DNA of 64,000 nt from positions 210,299-274,298 of the forward strand of contig NZ_PXNQ02000006.1 of NCBI RefSeq assembly GCF_003007735.2, written 5' to 3'. Shown here one piece after another: positions 1 through 8,565 of this stretch (its first letter is position 1; every line of letters starts with the position of its first letter). The notes below the pieces were generated by a model that saw only the letters and a program-made list of their open reading frames with translations, was not told the origin of the DNA and searched no databases. Origin of the DNA: Paracoccus methylarcula. Its GTDB lineage: Bacteria > Pseudomonadota > Alphaproteobacteria > Rhodobacterales > Rhodobacteraceae. A program made the position numbers and the translations under genes.

Positions 1-612
1 TCCGAGCCGGTCGCAGGACATCGCCTGATTGAGATCATGCAACGCGACGATGGTCGTCAGGCCCAACCGGCCGATCAGCCGCATGATAGAAAGCTGATGA
101 TGGATGTCGAGATGATTGGTCGGCTCGTCAAGCAGCAGAACCTGCGGCGCTTGGGCAAGGGCGCGGGCGATATGAACGCGCTGACGCTCGCCGCCCGAGA
201 GGGTGATCCAGTCGCGGGTTTCGAAGCCCTGCATCTCGACGGTCGCCAGCGCGTTGGCGACATGCCGGCTGTCTTCCTCCGACCACGGGCGCAGCGCGTC
301 CAGCCATGGCGTGCGGCCCAGTTCGACCGCGTCCCGGACGGAGATGCGATCCGAGGTGTCGGCCTGCTGTGCGACAAAGGCGGTGATGCGGGCAATCTCG
401 CGTTGATTCATGCGGGCGAGTTCCTGCCCAGCCAGTTCGACATGGCCCTGTGAGGGTTTCAGCAATCCCGCCAACATGCGCAGCAGCGTGGATTTTCCGG
501 AGCCGTTCGGGCCGATCAGCCCCAGGACCTCGCCCTTCTCGATCTCCAGGGTGGCGCCCTGCAGGATGGTCTTTCCGCGGGTGCGCCAGCCCAGATCACT
601 TGCCCGGATCAT
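1..612 (-). CDS. btuD: Cobalamin ABC importer ATP-binding protein, BtuD/FecE type (partial)
   Basis: ATPase subunit that powers uptake of vitamin B12 (or a related corrinoid) through the inner membrane. The gene begins at ATG 612 and runs off the left edge, so only the first 204 residues are visible. They contain Walker A (GPNGSGKST, about residues 34-42), a Q-loop, the ABC signature LSGGERQR and Walker B LLLDEP followed by the D-loop NHLD and the H-loop histidine (ALHDLN). The start overlaps the permease stop as TGATG. The FecE-type family also serves iron siderophores and heme. B12 is inferred from the cobalamin riboswitch heading the operon. Confidence 0.88.
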   Translation of the reverse strand, partial: MIRASDLGWRTRGKTILQGATLEIEKGEVLGLIGPNGSGKSTLLRMLAGLLKPSQGHVELAGQELARMNQREIARITAFVAQQADTSDRISVRDAVELGRTPWLDALRPWSEEDSRHVANALATVEMQGFETRDWITLSGGERQRVHIARALAQAPQVLLLDEPTNHLDIHHQLSIMRLIGRLGLTTIVALHDLNQAMSCDRLG

Positions 613-1673
613 CACGACGAAGCCCTTCCGCGGATCAGGATCAGGGCGAAGACCGGGGCTCCGACCAGGGCGGTGACGACTCCGATGGGCAATACCTGGC
701 CGGGGATCATGACGCGCGACAGGATATCCGCCGCGATCAGGAACACCATGCCTATCAATGCAGATGCAGGCACCAACCGTGCGTGGCGGACACCGACCAG
801 GAAGCGCGCGGCATGGGGCACGACCAGCCCCACGAAACCGATCGAGCCGACGATCGAGACCATCACGGCTGTTGCAATCGCTGCCGCGAGGATCAGGACC
901 GCCTGCACCTGCCGGACGGGTATGCCCAGGGATGCCGCCGATTCCGCCCCGAAGGTAAAGGCATCCAGTGCGCGAATGTGCCACAACCCGATCAGCAGCA
1001 CCATCGCGGCAGCCGGGAGTGCCAGCCACACATCGTCCCATCGCACGCCCGACAGGTTCCCCAGCAGCCAGAACATGATTCCGCGCGCCTGCTCGGCATT
1101 GGCCGAGCGCGCGATGATGAAGGAGGTCAGCGCATTGAACAACTGCGATCCGGCGATGCCTGCCAGGATGATCTGCCCGGTTCCCCGCAGTCCCGTTCCG
1201 CCACCCGAAAGCTGGGCCAGCAGCGTGACGAGACCAAAGGCCAGCAATGCACCCAGCAAGGCGCCCGCCGACATCGGCACCATCCCGGCGCCCAGCCCTG
1301 CCACGGCGATCAGGACCGCCCCTGTCGAGGCTCCGGCCGAGATCCCAAGCAGATAGGGATCGGCCAGCGCGTTGCGCAGCAGCGATTGCAGGATCACCCC
1401 GCAGACCGCCAGCGCCGCGCCACAGGCCCCGGCGACCAGGGCACGGGTCAGCCGGTAGGACCAGATGATGCCCTCGTCGATGGGATCGACGGCATAGCCC
1501 GCATCCCACAGCCGGTTGGCCAATACCTGCAATACCGTGCTCAGTGGAATCCGCGTTTCGCCGATACAGATACCCGCAAGCGGTGCGGCGACCAGGATCG
1601 TCGCGATCCCGATCCAGCGCATCGCCTGCCTGCCACGCTCGACCCTCCGTGCTCCGGTCAGCACCAATGTCAT
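612..1673 (-). CDS. btuC: Cobalamin ABC importer permease, BtuC/FecCD family
   Basis: Polytopic inner-membrane permease of the FecCD family, 353 residues, the normal length for BtuC-type subunits. About ten hydrophobic segments can be read. The family-typical stretches AGACGAALAVCGVILQ, with LLRNALADPYLLGISAG just after it, and the C-terminal GFVGLVVPHAARFLVG are present. The latter precedes the coupling region that contacts the ATPase. The start overlaps the binding-protein stop by 4 bp (ATGA). An internal Met at residue 18 could be an alternative start, but the coupled overlap favours 1673. Substrate is inferred from the upstream riboswitch. Confidence 0.88.
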   Translation of the reverse strand: MTLVLTGARRVERGRQAMRWIGIATILVAAPLAGICIGETRIPLSTVLQVLANRLWDAGYAVDPIDEGIIWSYRLTRALVAGACGAALAVCGVILQSLLRNALADPYLLGISAGASTGAVLIAVAGLGAGMVPMSAGALLGALLAFGLVTLLAQLSGGGTGLRGTGQIILAGIAGSQLFNALTSFIIARSANAEQARGIMFWLLGNLSGVRWDDVWLALPAAAMVLLIGLWHIRALDAFTFGAESAASLGIPVRQVQAVLILAAAIATAVMVSIVGSIGFVGLVVPHAARFLVGVRHARLVPASALIGMVFLIAADILSRVMIPGQVLPIGVVTALVGAPVFALILIRGRASS

Positions 1674-2677
1674 TGCGACAAGGTTTCCATCGCGTCGGTC
1701 AGGGCTTCCAGCCCGTCGATCAGGCGGATCGAGGCGTGCATCGCCTCGGCATCAAGGATGACGATGCGATCTTCCTTCACGGCGGTCATTTGGCTGGTCA
1801 CCGGGTCCGATCTCAGGAATTCCAGCTTCTTCTCGTGATCATCGGCCGGGAAACGCCGGCGCTCCATGCGGGCGATCACGATGACCGAGGGATCGGCCTT
1901 CGCGATGCTCTCCCAGCCCACGGTCGGCCATTCCTCGTCGGATTCGATCACGTTGCGCAGCCCCAGCCTTTCGAACATCCATGCCGGGATACCCTTTTGC
2001 CCGGCCACGAAGGGATCGCGCTCCATCTCGGCAGAGGAAAACCAGACCACCGCAGAGGCGTCAGGCAGGTCCAGCGCGCGGGCACGCCTGGCCGCCGCCG
2101 CTTCGCGGGCCTGCAGTTCCGCGATCAGTTCGGCCCCGCGATCCTGCCGATTCATGATCGCCGCCATCTGCTCGATGCTCTTGTAGAGCGTCGCGATGTC
2201 GAAAGGCGCCAGACGTGTCCCATCCGCCCCGACGAGATTGTCCTTGCCCTCGCAATCGGGTGGCATCACATAGGCCGGGATGCCGAGATCGGCGAATTGC
2301 TCGCGTGTTCCGACGACGCCCTTCGGGCCGATCATCCATTCGAACATTGTCGGCACGAAGCCGGGACGTTTGTTCACCACCGATTCAAAGCTGGGGGCGT
2401 TGTCTGCGATGCGCTCCACCGAGGCATCGGCATCCGCGAATTCCGGCAGTACCGCGCTGAACCACAGCGCCGTGCCAGCCATCCGATCCTCTGCGCCAAG
2501 CGCATAGAGCGTCTCGGTCGCGGACTGTCCGATCGACACGACATTTTCCGGGGGGCCATCGAAGGTGATCTCGATACCGCAATTGTCGATGGTCAGCGGA
2601 TATTCGGTCGGTGCGGCATATGCGCCCTTCGCGATCAGCGCGCTGATGGCAACCAGCGAAAGAAAAGGCAAGTTCAT
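1670..2677 (-). CDS. btuF: Cobalamin ABC importer periplasmic binding protein, BtuF-like
   Basis: Periplasmic corrinoid-binding component, 335 residues as called. The chosen start (ATG 2677) directly precedes a clean Sec signal peptide (NLPFLSLVAISALIAKGAYA, then APTEYPL) and has AAGGA eight bases upstream; an in-frame start at 2785 would bury the signal. The mature part shows the class III binding-protein pattern, with VVSIGQSATETLYALGAEDR and a later GWESIAKADPSVIVIA. It is first in a btuF-btuC-btuD operon on the minus strand, preceded by a cobalamin riboswitch. Without that riboswitch an iron-siderophore role would have been equally likely. Confidence 0.85.
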   Translation of the reverse strand: MNLPFLSLVAISALIAKGAYAAPTEYPLTIDNCGIEITFDGPPENVVSIGQSATETLYALGAEDRMAGTALWFSAVLPEFADADASVERIADNAPSFESVVNKRPGFVPTMFEWMIGPKGVVGTREQFADLGIPAYVMPPDCEGKDNLVGADGTRLAPFDIATLYKSIEQMAAIMNRQDRGAELIAELQAREAAAARRARALDLPDASAVVWFSSAEMERDPFVAGQKGIPAWMFERLGLRNVIESDEEWPTVGWESIAKADPSVIVIARMERRRFPADDHEKKLEFLRSDPVTSQMTAVKEDRIVILDAEAMHASIRLIDGLEALTDAMETLSQ

Positions 2678-2844
2678 GTGAAAGCGTCCTTCTGGAATGA
2701 GAAGAACGGGGTAGGAAGCCCGCGCAGAGTCGCGGCAAGGCAGCGTTCCTGCTGACAAGAGGCGGTTTGGCGGCATTTCCGCCACAAGCTGTATCCGGTC
2801 ATCGCTGCTCCTTCCGGGGCACCCCGCCCGGGTTGGTTGACATG

Positions 2845-3028
2845 ACGATGGCAGGTCTCCTGACTCGCGGGTCGCTGCATATTCCCGCCTTCCCGGCGCT
2901 CGGCTGCGCCAGTGGCTGTCGGGCTATGCTCTCCGCCTACAGTTGCGGGGGCAGTCGCGGAATTGGTGCCGGGCACCTCACCACGTTCCCTTTTCACCCG
3001 GCGGCCTGACCGTCCCGGGAACCATCAT
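2845..3028 (-). promoter_or_regulatory. Cobalamin riboswitch (AdoCbl-type) controlling btuFCD
   Basis: Read on the minus strand, the leader contains the consensus blocks of the B12 riboswitch in order: GGTGAGGTGCC, the box GACTGCCCCCGCAACTGTA, GCCACTGG, GGGAAGGCGGG, and the 3' block CGAGTCAGGAGACCTGCC. About 170 nt separate it from the btuF start; that stretch (2678-2844) can hold the expression platform and includes a G+C-rich inverted segment around 2818-2835. Upstream, 3029-3273 carries no recognised gene and must contain the promoters for btuF and the divergent hydrolase. In this class, bound cobalamin represses the downstream genes. Confidence 0.92.
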
Positions 3029-3273
3029 CGAATGAGATGCAGCATGGGCCCCTTCAGGTCAACAGGCTTTCAGCCGGATACATGAGAATATGTGCCGTCC
3101 CGATCAGATCGTCTTTCCACGGCATCGCCACGGCCGTGGGGCTGGCGGCCCTATGCCGGCCATCAGTGGTCATCCTTGTGCGAAGGAGGCTGAAATGGCA
3201 AAATAACGTCGTGGCAGTGATCAACAGAGCCCGCGCCGAACACGGCCGGGACAGAAAAACGATAAGGCGGAAC

Positions 3274-3786
3274 ATGATCGAGGGTGCATCTAGGACGTGG
3301 CTCGTTTCGGGCCTTCTTGCGGTGGCTTCCATACTTGCAGGCTGTTCGACGGGCGATAGCGGCCGGCAGCGATATGCGAAGAAGGACCTGGAATGCATGG
3401 AGCGTGCCATTTTCTTCGAGGCGAACAGATCAAGCCGCGAAGGCATGATCGCCGTTGGCACGGTCGTCATGAACCGGGTCGAGTCGGATGAGTTTCCGAA
3501 TACCGTATGTGGCGTCGTGGGGCAGAAAAATCAATTCGCGCCGGGCGTGATGACCAGGCCGATGAATTCCAAGGCATTGCCCGATGTGCAGGAAGCCGCG
3601 CGCGCGGTCCTGAACGGCGAGCGGCAGCCCGGTGTGCAAAAGGCCAGGTTCTTCCATACCGCCGGATACAGATTTCCCTATAATAACATGCATTATGTCC
3701 TCGTCGCAGGCGGCAATGCGTTCTACGAGAAGCGCAAGAAGCATCTGGTGACACAACGCGTCCCGCCAGCCCCTATCGATCGCTAA
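3274..3786 (+). CDS. SleB/CwlJ-family cell wall hydrolase, lipoprotein
   Basis: Predicted peptidoglycan hydrolase (Hydrolase_2 family), 170 residues. Start ATG 3274 is preferred over one at 3037 because it has AAGGCGG upstream and opens a lipoprotein signal (VSGLLAVASILAGC), placing the acylated Cys near residue 23. The domain follows directly: CMERAIFFEANRSSREGMIA carries the presumed catalytic Glu, then VGTVVMNRV and the conserved GVVGQKNQFAPG. The C-terminal YRFPYNNMHYVLVAGGNAFY matches the family end. It is divergent from btuF. In Gram-negative bacteria such proteins are cell-wall remodelling enzymes, not spore germination proteins. Confidence 0.82.
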   Translation: MIEGASRTWLVSGLLAVASILAGCSTGDSGRQRYAKKDLECMERAIFFEANRSSREGMIAVGTVVMNRVESDEFPNTVCGVVGQKNQFAPGVMTRPMNSKALPDVQEAARAVLNGERQPGVQKARFFHTAGYRFPYNNMHYVLVAGGNAFYEKRKKHLVTQRVPPAPIDR

Positions 3787-3887
3787 GCAGTCGGCACGGG
3801 GTCTGCTGTTTTCATCTGAGACAGGTAGCGCTGCGGTGGACAGAATCGGCTTGCGGCATTAGAACCCTTCCAATTCGGCGAAACGCC

Positions 3888-4244
3888 ATGAGTACTAAGG
3901 GATCGTTACGCATGCAGGTGCAGAACCGCGTCGCGAAATACTGTCTTGGGCAGGTTGTCCGGCACAAGGACCGGCCATTCCGCGGGGTCATTTTCGATGT
4001 CGACCCGCAATTCGCGAATACCGAGGAATGGTATGATGCCATTCCCGAGGATGTGCGGCCATCCAAGGATCAGCCATTCTATCATCTCTATGCCGAAACC
4101 GAGGCGACCTATTACATCGCCTATGTGTCGGAGCAGAACCTGGTGCCGGATTCGTCCGGCGAACCGCTGGATCATCCCGAGGTGATCGAGATGTTCGGCG
4201 ATTTCGAGGATGGGCGCTATCCGCTGCAGGAATTGCTCAACTAG
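3888..4244 (+). CDS. hspQ: Heat shock protein HspQ (YccV / hemimethylated DNA-binding family)
   Basis: Small protein of the HspQ/YccV family, 118 residues. In enterobacteria HspQ binds hemimethylated DNA and acts as an adaptor/enhancer of Lon proteolysis. Diagnostic stretches are GQVVRHKDRPFRGVIFDVDP, NTEEWYDAIPEDVRPSKDQP, FYHLYAE and YVSEQNLVPDSSGEP. The family core begins at about residue 20; the first 8-10 residues are extra, so an internal Met (residue 9) could be the true start. The 3' end overlaps the convergent anti-sigma kinase gene by 8 bp. Confidence 0.9.
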   Translation: MSTKGSLRMQVQNRVAKYCLGQVVRHKDRPFRGVIFDVDPQFANTEEWYDAIPEDVRPSKDQPFYHLYAETEATYYIAYVSEQNLVPDSSGEPLDHPEVIEMFGDFEDGRYPLQELLN

Positions 4245-4746
4245 ACCGCACCGCCCGTGCAAGGGGGACGCTGAAGGCCAGGCAGTTCCTCTGCTCCTCC
4301 CGGTAATAGCACAGCGTTTGGGTCAGATCCTGGATGAGGAACCACCCAAAGCCGCTTTCGGAAAGCTCCGAATCTTCGAACCCCGGCAAATTCCTTGGCT
4401 GCAAGCATTTATCCGGCAGCGATATGCCGTCATCCGTCACCGCGCAGACGAATCCGCGCTCGGTTCGGACGATGGACAGGTGGATCGTCGGAGAGTCCTT
4501 GACGGCGAGGCCGCCATGCCGCGGAACTGCATGTTCCGCAACATTGTTCAGCACTTCCGCGAGAACCAGCTCGAGCCGTCCGAGCGTGTCGGGATCGGTC
4601 GATTTCGTGAAACGGTTGCGGATATCGCAGAGCGTTTCGCGGATGGCGAGGGGGCTGGCCGTCAAGACCCGATGGAATATCGGCCATGTCTCGCATGCGG
4701 CCAACTTTCCGGGATCGGCCTTCTGCCGGTCAATCGGATACATCAT
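4237..4746 (-). CDS. Anti-sigma regulatory factor, RsbW-like HATPase
   Basis: 169-residue GHKL ATPase of the serine-protein-kinase/anti-sigma type. The N box is LVLAEVLNNVAEHAV (Glu and Asn for Mg-ATP), the G1 box VTDDGISLP, and the GFGWFLIQ stretch near residue 140 matches the G2 glycine lid. It overlaps the stop of the upstream STAS gene by 4 bp (ATGA), the standard partner-switch pair in which the kinase phosphorylates the STAS protein. No sigma factor or PP2C phosphatase lies beside it, so its target is not visible here. Confidence 0.82.
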   Translation of the reverse strand: MMYPIDRQKADPGKLAACETWPIFHRVLTASPLAIRETLCDIRNRFTKSTDPDTLGRLELVLAEVLNNVAEHAVPRHGGLAVKDSPTIHLSIVRTERGFVCAVTDDGISLPDKCLQPRNLPGFEDSELSESGFGWFLIQDLTQTLCYYREEQRNCLAFSVPLARAVRSS

Positions 4747-5081
4747 CCATTCTCCTGCTGTTGGGTGGGCAGAACCTGGAACACGCTATCCATCCGTGTC
4801 AGCTTGAAGACCCGCTCGACATTCGGTGTCATGTTGGCAAGCGTCAATGACAGTCCGGGCGGCATGGCCTTGTGCACGGCGACCAGTGCCCCGAGGCCCG
4901 AACTGTCCATGAAATCGACATATCGCAGGTCAAGCAATGCCGGTTTGCCGTGATCGTTGATGATCTCGCGCATCACGTCCTTGAATTGCGTTGCGTTGAC
5001 AGCGTCGATCCGGGTTTCGCGCGTGATGATGATGGTCGTTTTTCCATCATTTGCGGCGGTCAGGTTCATCGAAAGCCCCAT
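4743..5081 (-). CDS. STAS-domain anti-sigma factor antagonist, RsbV-like
   Basis: 112-residue single STAS domain. The phosphorylation loop is VDFMDSSGLGALVAVH, with the serines in the DSSGLG turn at about residues 58-59, as in SpoIIAA/RsbV. Cotranscribed with and overlapping the RsbW-like kinase downstream. The unphosphorylated form would bind the kinase and free its target; phosphorylation would reverse this. The start could be Met1 or Met5 (MNLTA): GGGG lies upstream of the second ATG and only a weak site before the first. Confidence 0.83.
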   Translation of the reverse strand: MGLSMNLTAANDGKTTIIITRETRIDAVNATQFKDVMREIINDHGKPALLDLRYVDFMDSSGLGALVAVHKAMPPGLSLTLANMTPNVERVFKLTRMDSVFQVLPTQQQENG

Positions 5082-5162
5082 CTGATAAATCCGACAGACT
5101 CACTAGACGTGAAAGGTTAGGATCAAGTAAGCGATGAGCTGCCGAACAATTGGGGGGAGATC

Positions 5163-6329
5163 ATGGCTACCAAAGATGTATTCGTGCTGGGGGCCGCACG
5201 TAGTCCGATGGGCGGATTCCAGGGGGCGCTGTCCGGTCTGACCGCCGCGGAACTCGGTGGCGTGGCGATTTCTGCCGCGTTGGAGCGGGCGGGCCTTGCC
5301 TCCGACCGGCCCGACGGCTTGTTCATGGGCTGCGTATTGCCGGCGGGGCAGGGGCAGGCCCCGGCCCGTCAGGCGGGTTTCGCAGCCGGATTACCGAAAT
5401 CCGTGCCCGCCACGACCCTGAACAAGATTTGCGGCTCGGGCATGCAGGCGGTCATGATGGCCGCAGACGCGATCCGCGCGGGCAGCGCCGACCTGATCGT
5501 CGCCGGTGGCATGGAGAGCATGACCAATGCCCCCTACCTGCTGCCCAAGATGCGCTCGGGCGCGCGTTTGGGTCATGGGCAGGTGGTCGATCACATGTTC
5601 CTTGACGGGCTCGAGGACGCCTATGACAAGGGCCGCCTGATGGGCACCTTCGCCGAGGATTGCGCTGCCGAGTTCGGTTTCGGCCGCGAGGCGCAGGACG
5701 CCTATGCGCTGGCCAGCCTTGGCCGCGCGCAAGAGGCCATCGCCTCGGGGGCCTTCGCCGCCGAGATCGCCCCGGTCACGATCAGCGGGCGCAAGGGCGA
5801 GACGGTGGTGGACACGGACGAACAGCCGGGCAATGCCCGTCCCGACAAGATCCCCTTGCTGAAACCCGCCTTTCGCAAGGACGGCACGGTGACCGCCGCC
5901 AATTCCAGCTCCATCTCGGACGGATCGGCGGCATTGGTGATCGGCGCCGACAGCGCGGGTGCGATTGCCCGGATCGCGGGCTATGCCAGCCACGCGCAAG
6001 AGCCGGGCCAGTTCCCCACCGCTCCGGTGCCCGCCGCCGAGAAACTGCTGGAGAGGCTGGGTTGGCCGAAAGACAGTGTCGATCTGTGGGAGGTAAACGA
6101 GGCCTTCGCCGTCGTTCCCATGGCCTTCATGGCGCGGATGTCGGTTCCGCATGACAGGGTCAACGTCAATGGCGGTGCCTGCGCGCTTGGTCATCCGATC
6201 GGCGCATCCGGTGCGCGGATCATCGTGACGCTGATCCATGCGCTGCAGGCGCGGGGCGGCAAGCGGGGCATCGCGGCCATCTGCATTGGCGGCGGCGAGG
6301 GCACCGCGATCGGGATCGAGCTTGTCTGA
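5163..6329 (+). CDS. Acetyl-CoA C-acyltransferase (thiolase)
   Basis: 388-residue thiolase of the AtoB/PhaA/FadA class, catalysing reversible Claisen condensation or thiolysis of acyl-CoA. The acylated nucleophile is Cys90 in KICGSGMQAVM. GGMESMTNAPYLLPK, the NEAFA block, the His motif CALGHPIGASGARI and the C-terminal catalytic Cys in AICIGGGEG are all present. GGGGGAG stands four bases before the start. It is transcribed alone and converges on the lysR gene. Biosynthetic versus degradative use cannot be decided from sequence. The neighbouring acyl-CoA genes suggest carboxylic acid degradation. Confidence 0.9.
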   Translation: MATKDVFVLGAARSPMGGFQGALSGLTAAELGGVAISAALERAGLASDRPDGLFMGCVLPAGQGQAPARQAGFAAGLPKSVPATTLNKICGSGMQAVMMAADAIRAGSADLIVAGGMESMTNAPYLLPKMRSGARLGHGQVVDHMFLDGLEDAYDKGRLMGTFAEDCAAEFGFGREAQDAYALASLGRAQEAIASGAFAAEIAPVTISGRKGETVVDTDEQPGNARPDKIPLLKPAFRKDGTVTAANSSSISDGSAALVIGADSAGAIARIAGYASHAQEPGQFPTAPVPAAEKLLERLGWPKDSVDLWEVNEAFAVVPMAFMARMSVPHDRVNVNGGACALGHPIGASGARIIVTLIHALQARGGKRGIAAICIGGGEGTAIGIELV

Positions 6330-6353
6330 AACGGTTTCCGGATGATGTGATTG

Positions 6354-7295
6354 CTAGGATGCTTCCGTCGGATCATGGGCATCGCTCGCGCCCAGCCAGA
6401 TGCCCTGGGCGATCAATTCGGTGGTAACTTCCTGCAGGCATTGGCTGACGGCAGAGGCCGCCCGCGACAGGGGACGGGTCGCATGACTGGCCAGATAGGC
6501 GACCCGCCAGAACCGGTCATCCGCGAATGGCTGCACCTGCAGCAGGCCGCGTCCGGCCTCTTCGGCGACGGCGTGGATGGGCAGGACCGAACAGCCGAAC
6601 CCGTCCTGGACCAGGCGCTTGATGCAGGCATAGCTGTCTACCTCGATGGCCGGATCGAAGACCAGGCCCGCCTCTTGCATCCGTTGCTGGATCATCCGGC
6701 GCAGCCCGTGCGAGGCACTGGGCAGGATCAACGGCATGCCGATCAGTGCCTCCAGCGTCGCCGGTGCGCGGCATGGAGCGTCGGGGGGCAGCAGAATGAC
6801 CAGTTCTTCGCGCAATAACGGGTCAAGACGGATCTGCCTGTTATTCGCGGTGCCATATAGAACCCCCAGGTCGATCCTCCCCTCTTCCAGCCATTCGCCG
6901 ACGAAGCCGCTCATGGCCTCGGCGACAACTGGCTTGATCCTTGGGTGGCGTTGATGCAGCCGGGCGATCAGGGGAACCGACAGGATGCCGCTGATCGTCC
7001 CCGGCAACCCGATCCGCACCGTGCCGCCCGGTTCCTTGCCGACCTGGTGCAACTCTTCCCGCATGTGATCGAACCCGGCCAGCAGCGGGCGGGCACGCTC
7101 GACCAGCAACGTGCCGGCCTCGGTCGGGCTGACCCCGCCGGAATGGCGCAGCAATAACGGTGTGCCAAGCGCCTCCTCCATCTTGCGTACATGCAACGAG
7201 AGCGCAGGCTGTGCGACATGCAGGCGTTCCGCCGCGCGCGAGAACGACCCCTCTTCGACGATCGCGAGGAAATAACGGAGCTGCCTGATATCCAT
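6354..7295 (-). CDS. LysR-family transcriptional regulator
   Basis: 313-residue LTTR. The N-terminal winged helix-turn-helix is canonical (MDIRQLRYFLAIVEEGSFSR, then AAERLHVAQPALSLHVRKME, residues 1-45), followed by a substrate-binding domain from about residue 92 with the usual GLPGTISGILSVPLIARLHQ opening. It is divergently transcribed from the acyl-CoA dehydrogenase operon with 106 bp between the starts, the arrangement expected if it controls that operon and itself. The inducer is unknown; a CoA-ester pathway intermediate is an inference from the neighbours. Confidence 0.92.
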   Translation of the reverse strand: MDIRQLRYFLAIVEEGSFSRAAERLHVAQPALSLHVRKMEEALGTPLLLRHSGGVSPTEAGTLLVERARPLLAGFDHMREELHQVGKEPGGTVRIGLPGTISGILSVPLIARLHQRHPRIKPVVAEAMSGFVGEWLEEGRIDLGVLYGTANNRQIRLDPLLREELVILLPPDAPCRAPATLEALIGMPLILPSASHGLRRMIQQRMQEAGLVFDPAIEVDSYACIKRLVQDGFGCSVLPIHAVAEEAGRGLLQVQPFADDRFWRVAYLASHATRPLSRAASAVSQCLQEVTTELIAQGIWLGASDAHDPTEAS

Positions 7296-7401
7296 GCCTG
7301 CACCTTCCTATATCGTTATCATATGGAGATCAGAATTTATATATATTTGCATTATGGTCCATGTCGCGCCAGTCTTTGAATCGATTAGGCGAGGATCGAA
7401 G
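7296..7401. promoter_or_regulatory. Divergent lysR / acyl-CoA dehydrogenase control region
   Basis: 106-bp intergenic strip between divergent starts. It is strikingly A+T-rich in 7310-7355 (TATATCGTTATCATATGGAG, followed closely by TTTATATATATTTGC) against its GC-rich surroundings. Several T-N11-A pairs of the LTTR-box kind can be drawn in it, but such a short motif is weak evidence. Promoters of both transcripts must lie here. Confidence 0.45.
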
Positions 7402-8565
7402 ATGCAGAATATTGGCTCTGACCAGTTTCAGGATATCCGCGACGCGGTGCGCGCCCTTTGCGCCGAGTTCCCCGATGAATATCACCGCAAGATCGATGAG
7501 CAGCGCGGCTATCCCGAGGAATTCGTGAATGCGCTGACCCGGGCGGGCTGGATGGCGGCGCTGATCCCCGAGGAATATGGCGGCTCCGGGCTGGGGCTGA
7601 CCGAGGCCTCGGTCATCATGGAGGAAATCAACCGCGCGGGCGGCAATTCAGGTGCCTGCCACGGTCAGATGTACAATATGAACACGCTGATCCGGCACGG
7701 CTCGGAGGAGCAGCGGCAGAAATACTTGCCCCGGATTGCTGCGGGGGAGTTGCGCCTGCAATCCATGGGCGTGACCGAGCCGACCACGGGCACCGATACC
7801 ACCAGGATCAAGACCACGGCGGTGTGCAAAGGAGACCGCTATGTCATCAACGGTCAAAAGGTCTGGATCAGCCGGGTCCAGCATTCCGAACTGATGATCC
7901 TGCTGGCCCGCACCACGCCTCTGGCCGAGGTGAAGAAAAAGACCGAGGGGTTGTCGATCTTCATCGTCGATGTGAAGGAGGCGATGCAAAAGGGCATGCA
8001 GGTCCGCCCGATCCTCAACATGGTCAATCATGAAACCAACGAGCTGTTCTTCGACAATCTCGAAATCCCCGCCGAGAACCTGATCGGCGAGGAGGGGCAG
8101 GGTTTCAAATATATCCTGACCGGACTGAACGCCGAACGGACGCTGATCGCCGCCGAATGCATTGGCGACGGCTATTGGTTCGTGGATCGCGTCACGAAAT
8201 ATGTCAGCGAGCGCAATGTGTTCGGCCGCCCCATCGGCCAGAACCAGGGCGTGCAATTCCCCATCGCCGAAAGCTTTATCGAGGTCGAGGCCGCGAACCT
8301 GATGCGCTTCGAGGCCTGCCGCCGCTATGACGCACAGGAACCTTGCGGGGCACAGGCCAATATGGCCAAGTATCTGGCCGCCAAGGCAAGCTGGGAGGCC
8401 GCGAACGCCTGCCTGCAATTCCATGGCGGCTTCGGCTTTGCATGCGAATACGATATCGAACGCAAGTTCCGCGAGACGCGGCTGTACCAGGTCGCGCCGA
8501 TCTCGACCAACCTGATCCTGTCCTATGTCGCCGAGCATGTGCTGGGCCTGCCGAGGTCGTTCTGA
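7402..8565 (+). CDS. Acyl-CoA dehydrogenase
   Basis: Flavin-dependent acyl-CoA alpha,beta-dehydrogenase, 387 residues from ATG 7402. This start is chosen over one 108 bp upstream because it has a GAGG site and begins the domain normally. FAD-binding signatures are MGVTEPTTGTDTTRIKT and YVINGQKVWISR. The catalytic base is the Glu in FACEYDIERKFRETR near the C-terminus. The stop overlaps the next start (TGATG). It is the first gene of a three-gene operon with a class III CoA-transferase and an HTD2-type hydratase, suggesting activation, oxidation and hydration of one carboxylic acid. Substrate not determined. Confidence 0.9.
   Translation: MQNIGSDQFQDIRDAVRALCAEFPDEYHRKIDEQRGYPEEFVNALTRAGWMAALIPEEYGGSGLGLTEASVIMEEINRAGGNSGACHGQMYNMNTLIRHGSEEQRQKYLPRIAAGELRLQSMGVTEPTTGTDTTRIKTTAVCKGDRYVINGQKVWISRVQHSELMILLARTTPLAEVKKKTEGLSIFIVDVKEAMQKGMQVRPILNMVNHETNELFFDNLEIPAENLIGEEGQGFKYILTGLNAERTLIAAECIGDGYWFVDRVTKYVSERNVFGRPIGQNQGVQFPIAESFIEVEAANLMRFEACRRYDAQEPCGAQANMAKYLAAKASWEAANACLQFHGGFGFACEYDIERKFRETRLYQVAPISTNLILSYVAEHVLGLPRSF

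Noticed and set aside
1..2677. Iron-siderophore importer
   Set aside because: Subunits fit the wider family, but the cobalamin riboswitch directly upstream makes B12 the better call.
3037..3273. N-terminal extension of the cell wall hydrolase
   Set aside because: It would bury the lipoprotein signal peptide, and ATG 3274 has a good ribosome site.
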